Shown here: piece after piece, positions 37,273-44,895 of the stretch
Position numbering within the stretch: the first letter of the stretch is position 1
Layout: each line of letters opens with the position of its first letter
Source: Acidobacteriota bacterium
GTDB taxonomy: Bacteria; Acidobacteriota; Terriglobia; Acidiferrales; UBA7541
Assembly: GCA_013289665.1 (NCBI GenBank)
Contig: JABCZN010000007.1
Span: forward strand, 1 to 64,000
Length of the DNA stretch: 64,000 bases
Direction: 5' to 3'
The notes under the pieces: generated by a model
The model's database searches: none
What the model saw: only the letters and a program-made list of their open reading frames with translations
What the model was told of the DNA's origin: nothing
Made by a program: the position numbers and the translations under genes

Positions 37273-38085
37273 ATGGTTAAGCAATATCTTCTGGCGAGCG
37301 ATTTCGACCAGACCTTGAGTTTCAATGACTCTGGCGTGGCGCTGAGCGAGTTGATCGGATTTCACGGGTTTCACGACAAGGTGAAGGGCCTGTCTGAGAT
37401 GAACCTCGTTCAGCAGGGCGCCGAGCTTTCCTATTTGATTCTGCACGACCCGGATTTCCGGCGGGTGCGCAAAGAGCACTTAGTCCAGACCGGGAAGAGG
37501 ATTCGACTAAAGCATGACGTGGACCTGTTTGCGCGTTCGCTGGAAACTATTTCGGACGGATACAAAATATCCTTCTATGTGATTTCCGCAGCGCCGCAGG
37601 AGATCATCCAGTCGGCGCTGGAGGGGATTGTGCCGCCGGACCACATATTCGGGACGAGGTTCCGGTACAACGAGGCGACGGGAGAGGTCGAGTCCATCGT
37701 GAGGGCTTCCGCGGGTTGGGGGAAGATCACCGTGCTGGAAGAACTGCGGACCAGTCTCGGCATCAGCCACGACCATATCATTTACATGGGCGACGGCAGT
37801 TCGGATTTGCCGGTGATGATGCATGTGAACCAGTACGACGGGCTGACGATCGCGGTATCGGAGGCGAAGTTTATTTCGCGCATCGCGCGGCGCACGGTGC
37901 TGAGCGACAACGCGATGAGCGTGCTAGTGCCGGTGCTGGAAGAGGTGCTGCACTGGGATTCACCGGAAATCCGGCGGTTCTTCGCGTCGCGCGGGTTGAT
38001 GTTGCGCGAGTGGGACAAGATGCGCACGGACATGCTGACGATTGAGGAGAATTCGGTGCCGAACGCGACAGCGGCAGTGCAGTGA
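37273..38085 (+). CDS. HAD-superfamily phosphatase (MtnX/SerB-like)
   Basis: Cytoplasmic hydrolase of 270 residues. Motif I is DFDQT near residue 10 (nucleophile Asp and acid/base Asp). Motif II is SAAPQE with Ser, motif III includes the Lys of GWGKITVL, and motif IV is MGDGSSDLP with metal-binding Asp residues. A helical cap between motifs I and II places it in the HAD-IB group with phosphoserine phosphatase and MtnX. The native phosphate ester is unknown, and no methionine-salvage genes are nearby. Well supported start with AGAAGGAGGA ten bases upstream. A strong terminator follows the stop. Confidence 0.8.
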   Translation: MVKQYLLASDFDQTLSFNDSGVALSELIGFHGFHDKVKGLSEMNLVQQGAELSYLILHDPDFRRVRKEHLVQTGKRIRLKHDVDLFARSLETISDGYKISFYVISAAPQEIIQSALEGIVPPDHIFGTRFRYNEATGEVESIVRASAGWGKITVLEELRTSLGISHDHIIYMGDGSSDLPVMMHVNQYDGLTIAVSEAKFISRIARRTVLSDNAMSVLVPVLEEVLHWDSPEIRRFFASRGLMLREWDKMRTDMLTIEENSVPNATAAVQ

Positions 38086-38125
38086 GAAAATAGAAATTAG
38101 AAAATAGAAAATCGGGAACTGAATA

Positions 38126-38169
38126 ATATCCCTCACGCGCGGTGCTTTGCGGGTGAGGGATATATTTTT
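38126..38169 (+). terminator. Strong rho-independent terminator
   Basis: A perfect 11-bp stem (ATATCCCTCAC at 38126-38136 with GTGAGGGATAT at 38153-38163) is followed by ATTTTT. It closes the phosphatase transcript 40 bases after the stop. The bases in between (38086-38118) are an AT-rich run of repeated AGAAAATAGAAA-like units. Confidence 0.85.
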
Positions 38170-38311
38170 GCGCCGGCCAGGGAAAACCAGATCCGCCTTC
38201 GGTTCAAGAAGCAAACCCGAGAGGGATGACATTTTTTGGGAATCAGAACCTTGGCGGAGATCGCAGCGATTCCTGGGCATTTTTGCTATGCTGGATTTTT
38301 AGGAGGAGGAG

Positions 38312-38893
38312 ATGTCGCGGAAGAATATTCTGATGCTGGTGGGAGATTACGTTGAGGATTACGAGGTAATGGTGCCGTTCCAGGCGTTGCTGATGGTGGG
38401 GCACGCGGTCGACGCGGTTTGCCCCGGCAAGAAGTCGGGTGAGGCGGTTCGCACGGCGATTCATGATTTTGAGGGCGATCAAACATATTCGGAAAAGCGT
38501 GGGCACAATTTCGCGCTGAATGCGACGTTCGATACAATCAAGGCGGAGGATTACGATGCGCTGGTGATTCCCGGGGGACGGGCGCCTGAGTATATTCGGT
38601 TGAACAAGAGAGTGCTCGATATCGTGCGGCACTTTGCGAACGCAAAGAAACCGATTGCGGCGCTTTGCCATGGGGCGCAGGTTCTGGCCGCTGCGGGAAT
38701 CCTGGAGGGGAAGAAGTGCGGCTGTTATCCGGCGGTGTCGCCGGAGGTCACACTCGCGGGCGGAACGTACGTGGACGTAGCGATGACCGAAGCCGTTGTG
38801 GATGGCAACCTGGTGAGCGGTCCGGCATGGCCGGCGCATCCGGCGTGGCTGGCGAAGTTCCTGGGAGTGTTGGGGACCCGCATCGAAGCGTAG
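38312..38893 (+). CDS. DJ-1/PfpI family protein
   Basis: 193-residue cytoplasmic protein of the class I glutamine-amidotransferase-like fold. The nucleophile elbow is ALCHGAQ with Cys119 and His120, and [11 protein letters not shown] before it is the family's second conserved loop. [11 protein letters not shown] near the start supplies the Glu that usually touches the Cys. Members include intracellular proteases, glyoxalases and deglycases, so activity is open; a stress-protection role is usual. A strong AGGAGGAGGAG ribosome site precedes the ATG. It stands alone between the terminator at 38126 and the phosphofructokinase gene. Confidence 0.85.
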   Translation: MSRKNILMLVGDYVEDYEVMVPFQALLMVGHAVDAVCPGKKSGEAVRTAIHDFEGDQTYSEKRGHNFALNATFDTIKAEDYDALVIPGGRAPEYIRLNKRVLDIVRHFANAKKPIAALCHGAQVLAAAGILEGKKCGCYPAVSPEVTLAGGTYVDVAMTEAVVDGNLVSGPAWPAHPAWLAKFLGVLGTRIEA

Positions 38894-39052
38894 GCCGATC
38901 CGCCGGAGAGCGAGATTCTGCCGGTTTAACCGCACGCAAAATTTCGCTTGGGTTCTTCGGCTATTTTGATGTTTGGTTGCCTCTTCCTAAATTTCGTTGC
39001 AATGTCCATAATCATTTGTTTTGCTAATCCACACTGAGGCGAGCAGCGCAAC

Positions 39053-40261
39053 ATGGCGAACATCAACGTAAAAAAGGGCGTGATCGGAATCCTAACGGGG
39101 GGCGGCGACGTGCCGGGATTGAATCCGGCGATTCGCGCGGTCACTTTTCGGGCGCTTCGAGAAGGATACGAAGTGATCGGCATCCGCCGGGGTTGGGCCG
39201 GGCTGGTGGAGATGGTCCGCGACGAAAAGCACGACAATTCGAATAATTTTCAGCGGCTGACCGAAGATGTGGTGAACCGCGCAGGCCGCACCGGCGGAAC
39301 TTTCCTGCACTCATCGCGAACGAATCCGGCGCGCGTCAGCAAGAGCAGCGTGCCCGATCACCTGATGGGGCAGTATACGGCAGAGAAGAATGATTTGACG
39401 CCCGAGGTGTTGAAGAATCTGGCATGGCTGGGCGTCGAGTACATGATTCCCATCGGCGGCGACGACACGCTTAGCTACGGCGTCCGTTTGTACCAGGAAG
39501 GAGTGCGCGTGGTGGCCATCCCGAAAACGATGGACAACGACGTGCCGGGAACAGACTACTGCATCGGCTTCAGCACGTGCATCACCCGGACGATCCAGAT
39601 GACCAATGCGCTGCGGACTTCGGCCGGTTCGCACGAGCGTTTCATGGTGCTGGAAGTTTTCGGGCGCTACGCGGGGTTCACGGCCATGCTGCCGACGATG
39701 GCGGGGGCCGCGCATCGTTGCGTGATTCCGGAACACAAATTCAAGATTGACCGGTTGGCGGAGCTTCTGGTGAACGACCGCAATCGAAATCCCAGCCGCT
39801 ACGCGATTGTGCTCGTCTCCGAAGGCGCGATGTTCGAAGGCGGGGAGATGGTTTTCCAGAAAGATTCGGCTGATGCGTTTGGGCACAAGAAACTTGGCGG
39901 GATCGGGGATCTGGTATCTGAAGAGTTGACGGAACTGTCGCCCAAATACAACAACGGAAAGAAAATCGAGTGCATCAGCCAGAAGCTGGGCTACCTGGTG
40001 CGATGCGGCGATCCGGACGCGATCGATTCCATCGTGCCGATGGCGTACGGCAACCTGGCGCTGGATCTTTTGCTCAACGGAATCCACGGGCGGCTGGTGG
40101 TTCTGAAAAACGGGCGCTACGACAACATGCCGATCGAAACGGTAACCGCGACGAAGAAAATCATCAGCCTCAAGGAGCACTACAGCGCCGAGCGGTTGCG
40201 CCCGGTGTTCAAGAGCTTTGAGATGAAGCCGCTGTTTCTAATGACCAGCGAGTTGGCCTGA
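39053..40261 (+). CDS. pfp: 6-phosphofructokinase, pyrophosphate-dependent type predicted
   Basis: Glycolytic enzyme making fructose 1,6-bisphosphate; 402 residues. GILTGGGDVPGLN near residue 10 binds the phosphoryl donor. In the donor loop, GGDDT has Asp138 where ATP enzymes have Gly (GGDGS), and PKTMDND has Lys158 where ATP enzymes have Gly. This Asp/Lys pair is the established mark of PPi-using members. Asp161 and Asp163 of the TMDND motif are the catalytic residues. EVFGRYAGF and the ligand-binding parts after it are intact. A PPi enzyme would make the step reversible. The spacer after the stop carries a GC-rich terminator. Confidence 0.88.
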   Translation: MANINVKKGVIGILTGGGDVPGLNPAIRAVTFRALREGYEVIGIRRGWAGLVEMVRDEKHDNSNNFQRLTEDVVNRAGRTGGTFLHSSRTNPARVSKSSVPDHLMGQYTAEKNDLTPEVLKNLAWLGVEYMIPIGGDDTLSYGVRLYQEGVRVVAIPKTMDNDVPGTDYCIGFSTCITRTIQMTNALRTSAGSHERFMVLEVFGRYAGFTAMLPTMAGAAHRCVIPEHKFKIDRLAELLVNDRNRNPSRYAIVLVSEGAMFEGGEMVFQKDSADAFGHKKLGGIGDLVSEELTELSPKYNNGKKIECISQKLGYLVRCGDPDAIDSIVPMAYGNLALDLLLNGIHGRLVVLKNGRYDNMPIETVTATKKIISLKEHYSAERLRPVFKSFEMKPLFLMTSELA

Positions 40262-40280
40262 TCATTCGACTGGGCGCTCA

Positions 40281-40309
40281 GGGGCGCTTGCGCGCCCCGC
40301 TTTCTTCCT
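40281..40309 (+). terminator. Probable terminator after phosphofructokinase
   Basis: A perfect 7-bp stem, GGGGCGC-TTGC-GCGCCCC, is followed by GCTTTCTTCCT. It lies about 20 bases after the stop. Confidence 0.65.
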
Positions 40310-40369
40310 GCATCCTGGCTGTGCTCATCCATCCGCGCTGGTCCAAGTTTACTCTTGCCGAGAGTGCTC

Positions 40370-41263
40370 ATGCCCGACACCATTCCTGCCGCATCCACCG
40401 CCAGTAAAAATCACCAGGCGCTGATCGTGCACTCCAGCCCGGAAGTCGATCAATTGCTTGCTCGCCTGTTCGAACAGGAAAAATGGGAAATCCAGTTTGC
40501 GGCAAACAATGCCGAGGCTTTGCAGCGTGCCAAAGATGCGCCGTTTGATCTGATTATCACGGGCGAGCGTACGCCCGGAAAAGCAGACATCGAACTGCTT
40601 CGGCGGCTGCGGATGGTCCGCCCCCACACGAGGTCGATTATCCTGACCGACGAGTTTGTTCCCGGCGACGTGCTGGAGGCCATTCGCGAGCGCGCGTTCA
40701 GCTATTTTTCGCGGCCGTTCTCGACAGAAAAGCTTGCCGAGATGATTCGAATTGCGATGTGCGAGCCGTTCTGGGATGACGGCATTGAAGTCCTCCGTGC
40801 GACACGCAATTGGGTTCACCTCTGCGTTCGCTGCGACCTGGCCACTGCCAACCGGCTGCTGCAGTTCTACCGCGAGGCTTCCGGTTTGCCCGACGCGGAA
40901 ACGGAAGAGGTGGCCACGGCGTTCCGCGAGATACTGATCAATGCGATGGAGCATGGCGGGAAGTTCGATCCATCGCAGCATCTGGAGGTGAGTTACGTGC
41001 GGACACGGCGGATGGTTCTCTGCCGGGTGAAAGATCCGGGCCAGGGGTTTTCGCTCGAGGAACTGCAGCACAGCGCGATCGCCAATCCCGAGGAAGACCC
41101 CTTCAAGCATATGGAAACGCGCGAGGCTCAGGGCAAGCGTCCGGGGGGATTCGGCATCCTGATGGCCACGAAACTTTTGGACGATCTGATCTACAACGAG
41201 AAGGGCAACGAAGTGCTGCTGGTGAAATACCTGGATCGTTCTGCCCGGGCTATCAGCCTATGA
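40370..41263 (+). CDS. Pseudo-receiver fused to a GHKL/anti-sigma-type ATPase domain
   Basis: 297 residues from the ATG at 40370. Residues about 15-130 resemble a response-regulator receiver (HQALIVHSSPEVDQLL, then FDLIITGERTPG), but the phospho-acceptor Asp position is Gly in the IITGE stretch and the conserved Lys before Pro-Phe is Arg (SRPF). Phosphorylation in the normal way is therefore unlikely. Residues about 150-290 form a histidine-kinase-like ATPase of the anti-sigma/SpoIIAB type: N-box REILINAMEHGG, G1 box DPGQGF, G2 box GGFGILMATKLLDD. No His phospho-acceptor domain is present. Likely a switch binding partner proteins, for example in a partner-switching pathway; no anti-sigma antagonist is nearby. 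A TTG 15 bases upstream is an alternative start. Confidence 0.75.
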   Translation: MPDTIPAASTASKNHQALIVHSSPEVDQLLARLFEQEKWEIQFAANNAEALQRAKDAPFDLIITGERTPGKADIELLRRLRMVRPHTRSIILTDEFVPGDVLEAIRERAFSYFSRPFSTEKLAEMIRIAMCEPFWDDGIEVLRATRNWVHLCVRCDLATANRLLQFYREASGLPDAETEEVATAFREILINAMEHGGKFDPSQHLEVSYVRTRRMVLCRVKDPGQGFSLEELQHSAIANPEEDPFKHMETREAQGKRPGGFGILMATKLLDDLIYNEKGNEVLLVKYLDRSARAISL

Positions 41264-41330
41264 CACTGTTTTATGTAACTGCGGTTCCCGGGAATACATC
41301 AAAAGTGTGAGTCCAAAACTGAGGTGACGA

Positions 41331-42320
41331 ATGGAATTTCGCGCGCTTGGAATAGCTGGTCCGCAAGTTTCTGCGCTTGGCCTTGGCTGCATGGGAATGT
41401 CGGAATTTTACGGCTCGCGGGATGATGCCGAGTCGATTGCGACAATTCACCGCTCGATCGAGCTGGGGATGAACTTTCTGGATACCGCTGATGTTTACGG
41501 GTTTGGCGACAATGAGGTGCTGGTCGGGAAGGCCACTCGTGGCCGGCGCGACAAAGTTTTTCTGGCTACTAAGTTTGCCATCGTTCGGGACCGATCAAAC
41601 CCGGCGGCGCGTGGCGTCAGCGGGAAACCGGAGTATGTGCGCGCGGCTTGCGATGCCAGCTTGAAGCGGCTGGGTGTGGAGACGATCGATCTTTACTACC
41701 AGCATCGCGTCGATCCGAACACTCCTATTGAGGAGACTGTTGGGGCGATGGCGGAACTGGTGCGGCTGGGGAAAGTGCGCTACCTGGGACTTTCGGAAGC
41801 GTCGGCAGCGACCATTCGACGCGCGAACGCGGTGCATCCGATTGCGGCGCTGCAGTCGGAATATTCGTTGTGGACGCGGGATCCGGAAGATGAAGTTTTG
41901 CGGACCACGCGGGAGTTGGGGATTGCATTCGTTGCTTACAGCCCGCTCGGGCGCGGATTTCTTACCGGCCAGCTCAGGAAGTTTGAGGATCTGGGGGTGG
42001 ATGACTACCGGCGCAACTCGCCGCGATTTCAGGGCGAGAACTTTCAGAAGAACATTGACCTGGTGGCGCGCGTGGAGGCGATTGCGCGAGAGAAGAATTG
42101 CACGCCGGGACAATTGGCGCTGGCTTGGCTGCTGGCGCAGGGGAAGGACATCATTCCTATTCCCGGGACGAAGCGGCGTAAATATCTGGAAGAGAATGCC
42201 GGCGCATTGAACGTGAAACTTGCCGCAGATGATCTGCGGCGGATCAATGAAGTGGCGCCGAAAGGCGCGGCCTCCGGCCCCAGGTACCCGGAGACCATGA
42301 TGACGTTGGTGAATGGATGA
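41331..42320 (+). CDS. Aldo/keto reductase
   Basis: NADPH-dependent carbonyl reductase of 329 residues in the (beta/alpha)8 fold, of the YajO/IolS-like group. The catalytic set is visible: Asp and Tyr in [14 protein letters not shown], Lys in FLATKF and His in DLYYQHRVD. The nucleotide-binding end [16 protein letters not shown] is typical. [12 protein letters not shown] at the start is characteristic of the group. Substrate unknown. Its ribosome site is GAGGTGACGA just before the ATG. Followed by a short repeat element and then the convergent cytochrome operon. Confidence 0.9.
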   Translation: MEFRALGIAGPQVSALGLGCMGMSEFYGSRDDAESIATIHRSIELGMNFLDTADVYGFGDNEVLVGKATRGRRDKVFLATKFAIVRDRSNPAARGVSGKPEYVRAACDASLKRLGVETIDLYYQHRVDPNTPIEETVGAMAELVRLGKVRYLGLSEASAATIRRANAVHPIAALQSEYSLWTRDPEDEVLRTTRELGIAFVAYSPLGRGFLTGQLRKFEDLGVDDYRRNSPRFQGENFQKNIDLVARVEAIAREKNCTPGQLALAWLLAQGKDIIPIPGTKRRKYLEENAGALNVKLAADDLRRINEVAPKGAASGPRYPETMMTLVNG

Positions 42321-42370
42321 CCGGCAATCGACATCAAACAAATGGCATAGAGTGGCCCTTCTTCGGAGGG

Positions 42371-42486
42371 CTGTAGCTCAGACCTTCGAGCTTGCCTACG
42401 GGAGGAAGGGCTTGAGGATTTTCACGGCCATGCCACGACAGTGCCCCCACAGCGGAAAGCCCCACCCCTAAAGCGGTGAGCTACAG
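42371..42486. repeat. Small element bounded by 10-bp inverted repeats
   Basis: CTGTAGCTCA at 42371-42380 is perfectly inverted as TGAGCTACAG at 42477-42486. The 96 bases between them encode nothing visible. It lies between two convergent transcription units, a common site for dispersed miniature repeats. It might also serve as a bidirectional 3'-end structure. Confidence 0.5.
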
Positions 42487-42503
42487 AATCGGCGCTTGAG
42501 CTT

Positions 42504-43883
42504 CTATTTTCCACCGGCTTGCAGACCGGGGAAAAGATACATGGGTTTCACTTCTTTGCGTTTCGACCAATCGTGATAGGTGTGGCATTCGAAGCAGCGC
42601 GATTCGGCGTGATCAGGGCCTGGGGCGTGGCAGGTTTTGCAATTTGCCAGAGGCGGAACGAGCACGTCGCTGGTGTCCTTGCTGGCGAGCGCGCCGGGGT
42701 GGCAGCCGACGCAGGAGAAGCCGCGGTGAGCATCGTGATCGAAGCGCGCGTGCGGCATCCAGCGTTCGGTGAGGTTGGCTTCTAGAACATGGGGCAGCGA
42801 AGCTCCCTTCATCGTGTTTAGCGCATGACATTGTTTGCAAGTTTTGCGCCAAAGAAGTTCTTCGGCGTCGGCGGTGCGTTCGGCAACCCACTGCGCCGCA
42901 GTCAAGACGCGCACTTCGGGCTGCAACGGCTTTCCTGTCAAGTCGCGCGGGGGATCACGCACCACTCGCACATCCGCTGGATGCCCGGCGATGTATTCCT
43001 GGAATTTTTTCAGAACAAATGCGTGAACGACTTCCGGTTTGTCGTGCGGGACGCCGATGTCGAAGCGCTTGTCGAACGTGAGCAGGTGGCAGGCGGCGCA
43101 GGAGGTGGAGAATTTTACAGGCGCCATGTACGCGCGGCCCATGGCGTGCCGAGGCTGCAGGGTTCCGGTTTTCACGGGTAGCAAAACTTCCTTCGTATCA
43201 TAGCTGACCTTGGCGTCAACGTAATTTGCATCGGCGTAAGGCCAGGACGCCTTGACGGCTTCCGGGCGGTGGCAATCAGCACATTCCATCTGGACGACAG
43301 GCCCGTTGGGGCTGTGCCGGATGGGCTTCATGTGGATGGAATGGTTGAGCAGGATGGTGCCGGGGTCTTTGAAGTCTTTGCGGAGGGCGGCGATTTCCGG
43401 GTGGCCATCTTCAAGTGTGCGGATGTTTGTTGCGTAAAGCGTGTTGCCTGCAGAAACTTTCAAGTGCGAATGGCACTCCGAGCAGCTGATATTGCTGGAG
43501 GCGATGATGTTGACGTGGCCGCGGTGTTCGACGTGACAGGTGGCGCACGCGGGGACATCGGCGCGGACCTGGCTTTCGTGGTGCATGGGTCCGTCGTGGC
43601 AGGAGAGGCAGGCGTTGTCGGCCGCTTTGGCGGAGAACTCGCCGGTTTTGTTCACGTGGCACTCGGAGCACTGCTTTTCAAGGACGGCGTGCGCGCCGCT
43701 CATGCGGCCGCTCGAGTAGACGTGGGGGTCGTGAACAAATGCCTGCCAGGCAAGCCAGCCGATCGCGAGTAATGGAGCGAGGATGACGAGGAACAGGCGC
43801 ACACGCTTGAACGTGGTGGGGCGCTTGAAATAGTTCAGGTCAATGCGCTGCGCCACCGTTTTGGTTGTGCGTGTTCTGGCCAA
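42504..43883 (-). CDS. Membrane-anchored decaheme cytochrome c
   Basis: 459 residues. One N-terminal membrane helix (about 29-49) preceded by basic residues anchors it in the inner membrane with the bulk in the periplasm. Ten CXXCH motifs start near residues 72, 92, 113, 134, 201, 262, 349, 391, 415 and 430; the first four and last three are closely spaced, as in cytochrome c3/c7-type modules. Several extra His residues in His-x-x-His or single positions could be distal ligands. Last gene of the minus-strand operon, starting 27 bases after the membrane subunit stop. By order it would accept electrons from that subunit and pass them to periplasmic or outer-membrane carriers. The electron route is inferred. 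Confidence 0.88.
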   Translation of the reverse strand: MARTRTTKTVAQRIDLNYFKRPTTFKRVRLFLVILAPLLAIGWLAWQAFVHDPHVYSSGRMSGAHAVLEKQCSECHVNKTGEFSAKAADNACLSCHDGPMHHESQVRADVPACATCHVEHRGHVNIIASSNISCSECHSHLKVSAGNTLYATNIRTLEDGHPEIAALRKDFKDPGTILLNHSIHMKPIRHSPNGPVVQMECADCHRPEAVKASWPYADANYVDAKVSYDTKEVLLPVKTGTLQPRHAMGRAYMAPVKFSTSCAACHLLTFDKRFDIGVPHDKPEVVHAFVLKKFQEYIAGHPADVRVVRDPPRDLTGKPLQPEVRVLTAAQWVAERTADAEELLWRKTCKQCHALNTMKGASLPHVLEANLTERWMPHARFDHDAHRGFSCVGCHPGALASKDTSDVLVPPLANCKTCHAPGPDHAESRCFECHTYHDWSKRKEVKPMYLFPGLQAGGK

Positions 43884-43910
43884 TGGTTTGCTCGCTATTT
43901 TGAAGACCTT

Positions 43911-44885
43911 CTAGTACCGCAACGCCATCACGGCGTGAATGGCGCCCAGCAGAATCAGGGCGAGCGATACCGGGATATGCACCAGCAACCAGCCGTGCAG
44001 CCAGCGGTGCAGCCGCTCCTGGCGCATTAATTGCCGGGCTTCGTCGCAGATGTCCAGGAGATCGTCGAGCGCGGGGTGTGCCACCGGCGGCATAAGCTGG
44101 CGCACGGCCGCGAATGCTTTCCTGGCCCTTTCGGGATGACCCAGACACTGCCACTGCCACGCGGGCGCTTCGAGAAAGGCGCGGACTTCGGAAAAGTAAA
44201 AGATGCGCAGTGGCCGGCTCTCTTCTTCCGTGAGAAGCACGATTTCGGGGGCCATCGCTACCGCGCTTGCGCCCGCGCTGACCCCGGCGGAGGTGCGCAA
44301 TGGGACAGCCGAGGCCGCGATTGGGCGCAGGGCCGTGAACCCCCCCGCGCGCTGGCCTTCATCGATTTCTCTGACGAGACCCAGGCGCCCGCAGACGCTT
44401 TCAACCGCCTGGTCGGCTTCCATGCGCAAGGCTTTGCGGACATTGCCGATTTCGTCGTAGATCGTTTCAAGGGGGACGTCGTTGGTCATCATTCGCGGCA
44501 CATAATTCTGCAGCACCGCGCCGTATACGCCGCTCGCCACGGTAATGATCGTCAGCCACATCAGAACGCGAGTGAGGGCGCCACCGAAGTGGAATCCCCC
44601 GTGAAACAGAATCATTGGCAGGCTCAGCAATCCGAGCCACAAATGCCCCCGCATCCATGCCTTCGCGCGGCCCACCCGCCAGGTAGGCACGCGCTTTCTT
44701 GCGCCCAGAAGGGCGGCGAAAATCATGAACGCGAAGCCCACAATGCCAAACACCAGGCCCATAAAGCTGCCGCCGTGGGGACCCGTTGCGGATGCAGAGG
44801 CGTAGATGGCGTAGGCGACGGCACTTATCGCTAAGAGTGCGGCTGACCCCATCGCCCAGGCGCGTTGTGACCGGTCGATCCTCAT
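43911..44885 (-). CDS. Predicted membrane electron-transfer subunit (cytochrome b-like)
   Basis: 324 residues from the ATG at 44885, which is 11 bases after the stop of the preceding gene; a longer reading would overlap that gene by about 80 bases. Hydrophobic segments lie at about 11-29, 41-61, 81-98 and 108-125, with one more at the C-terminus (about 300-320). Between them is a soluble part of about 170 residues. His residues sit in or near helices (GHLWLGL, FHGGFH, WLHGWLLVH, AIHAVM), suggesting b-type hemes. I do not recognise a named family with certainty. In this operon it links the cytoplasmic iron-sulfur protein with the decaheme cytochrome, so a quinone- or heme-containing membrane subunit is the best guess. 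Confidence 0.6.
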   Translation of the reverse strand: MRIDRSQRAWAMGSAALLAISAVAYAIYASASATGPHGGSFMGLVFGIVGFAFMIFAALLGARKRVPTWRVGRAKAWMRGHLWLGLLSLPMILFHGGFHFGGALTRVLMWLTIITVASGVYGAVLQNYVPRMMTNDVPLETIYDEIGNVRKALRMEADQAVESVCGRLGLVREIDEGQRAGGFTALRPIAASAVPLRTSAGVSAGASAVAMAPEIVLLTEEESRPLRIFYFSEVRAFLEAPAWQWQCLGHPERARKAFAAVRQLMPPVAHPALDDLLDICDEARQLMRQERLHRWLHGWLLVHIPVSLALILLGAIHAVMALRY

Positions 44886-44895
44886 CGCTTCGCGC

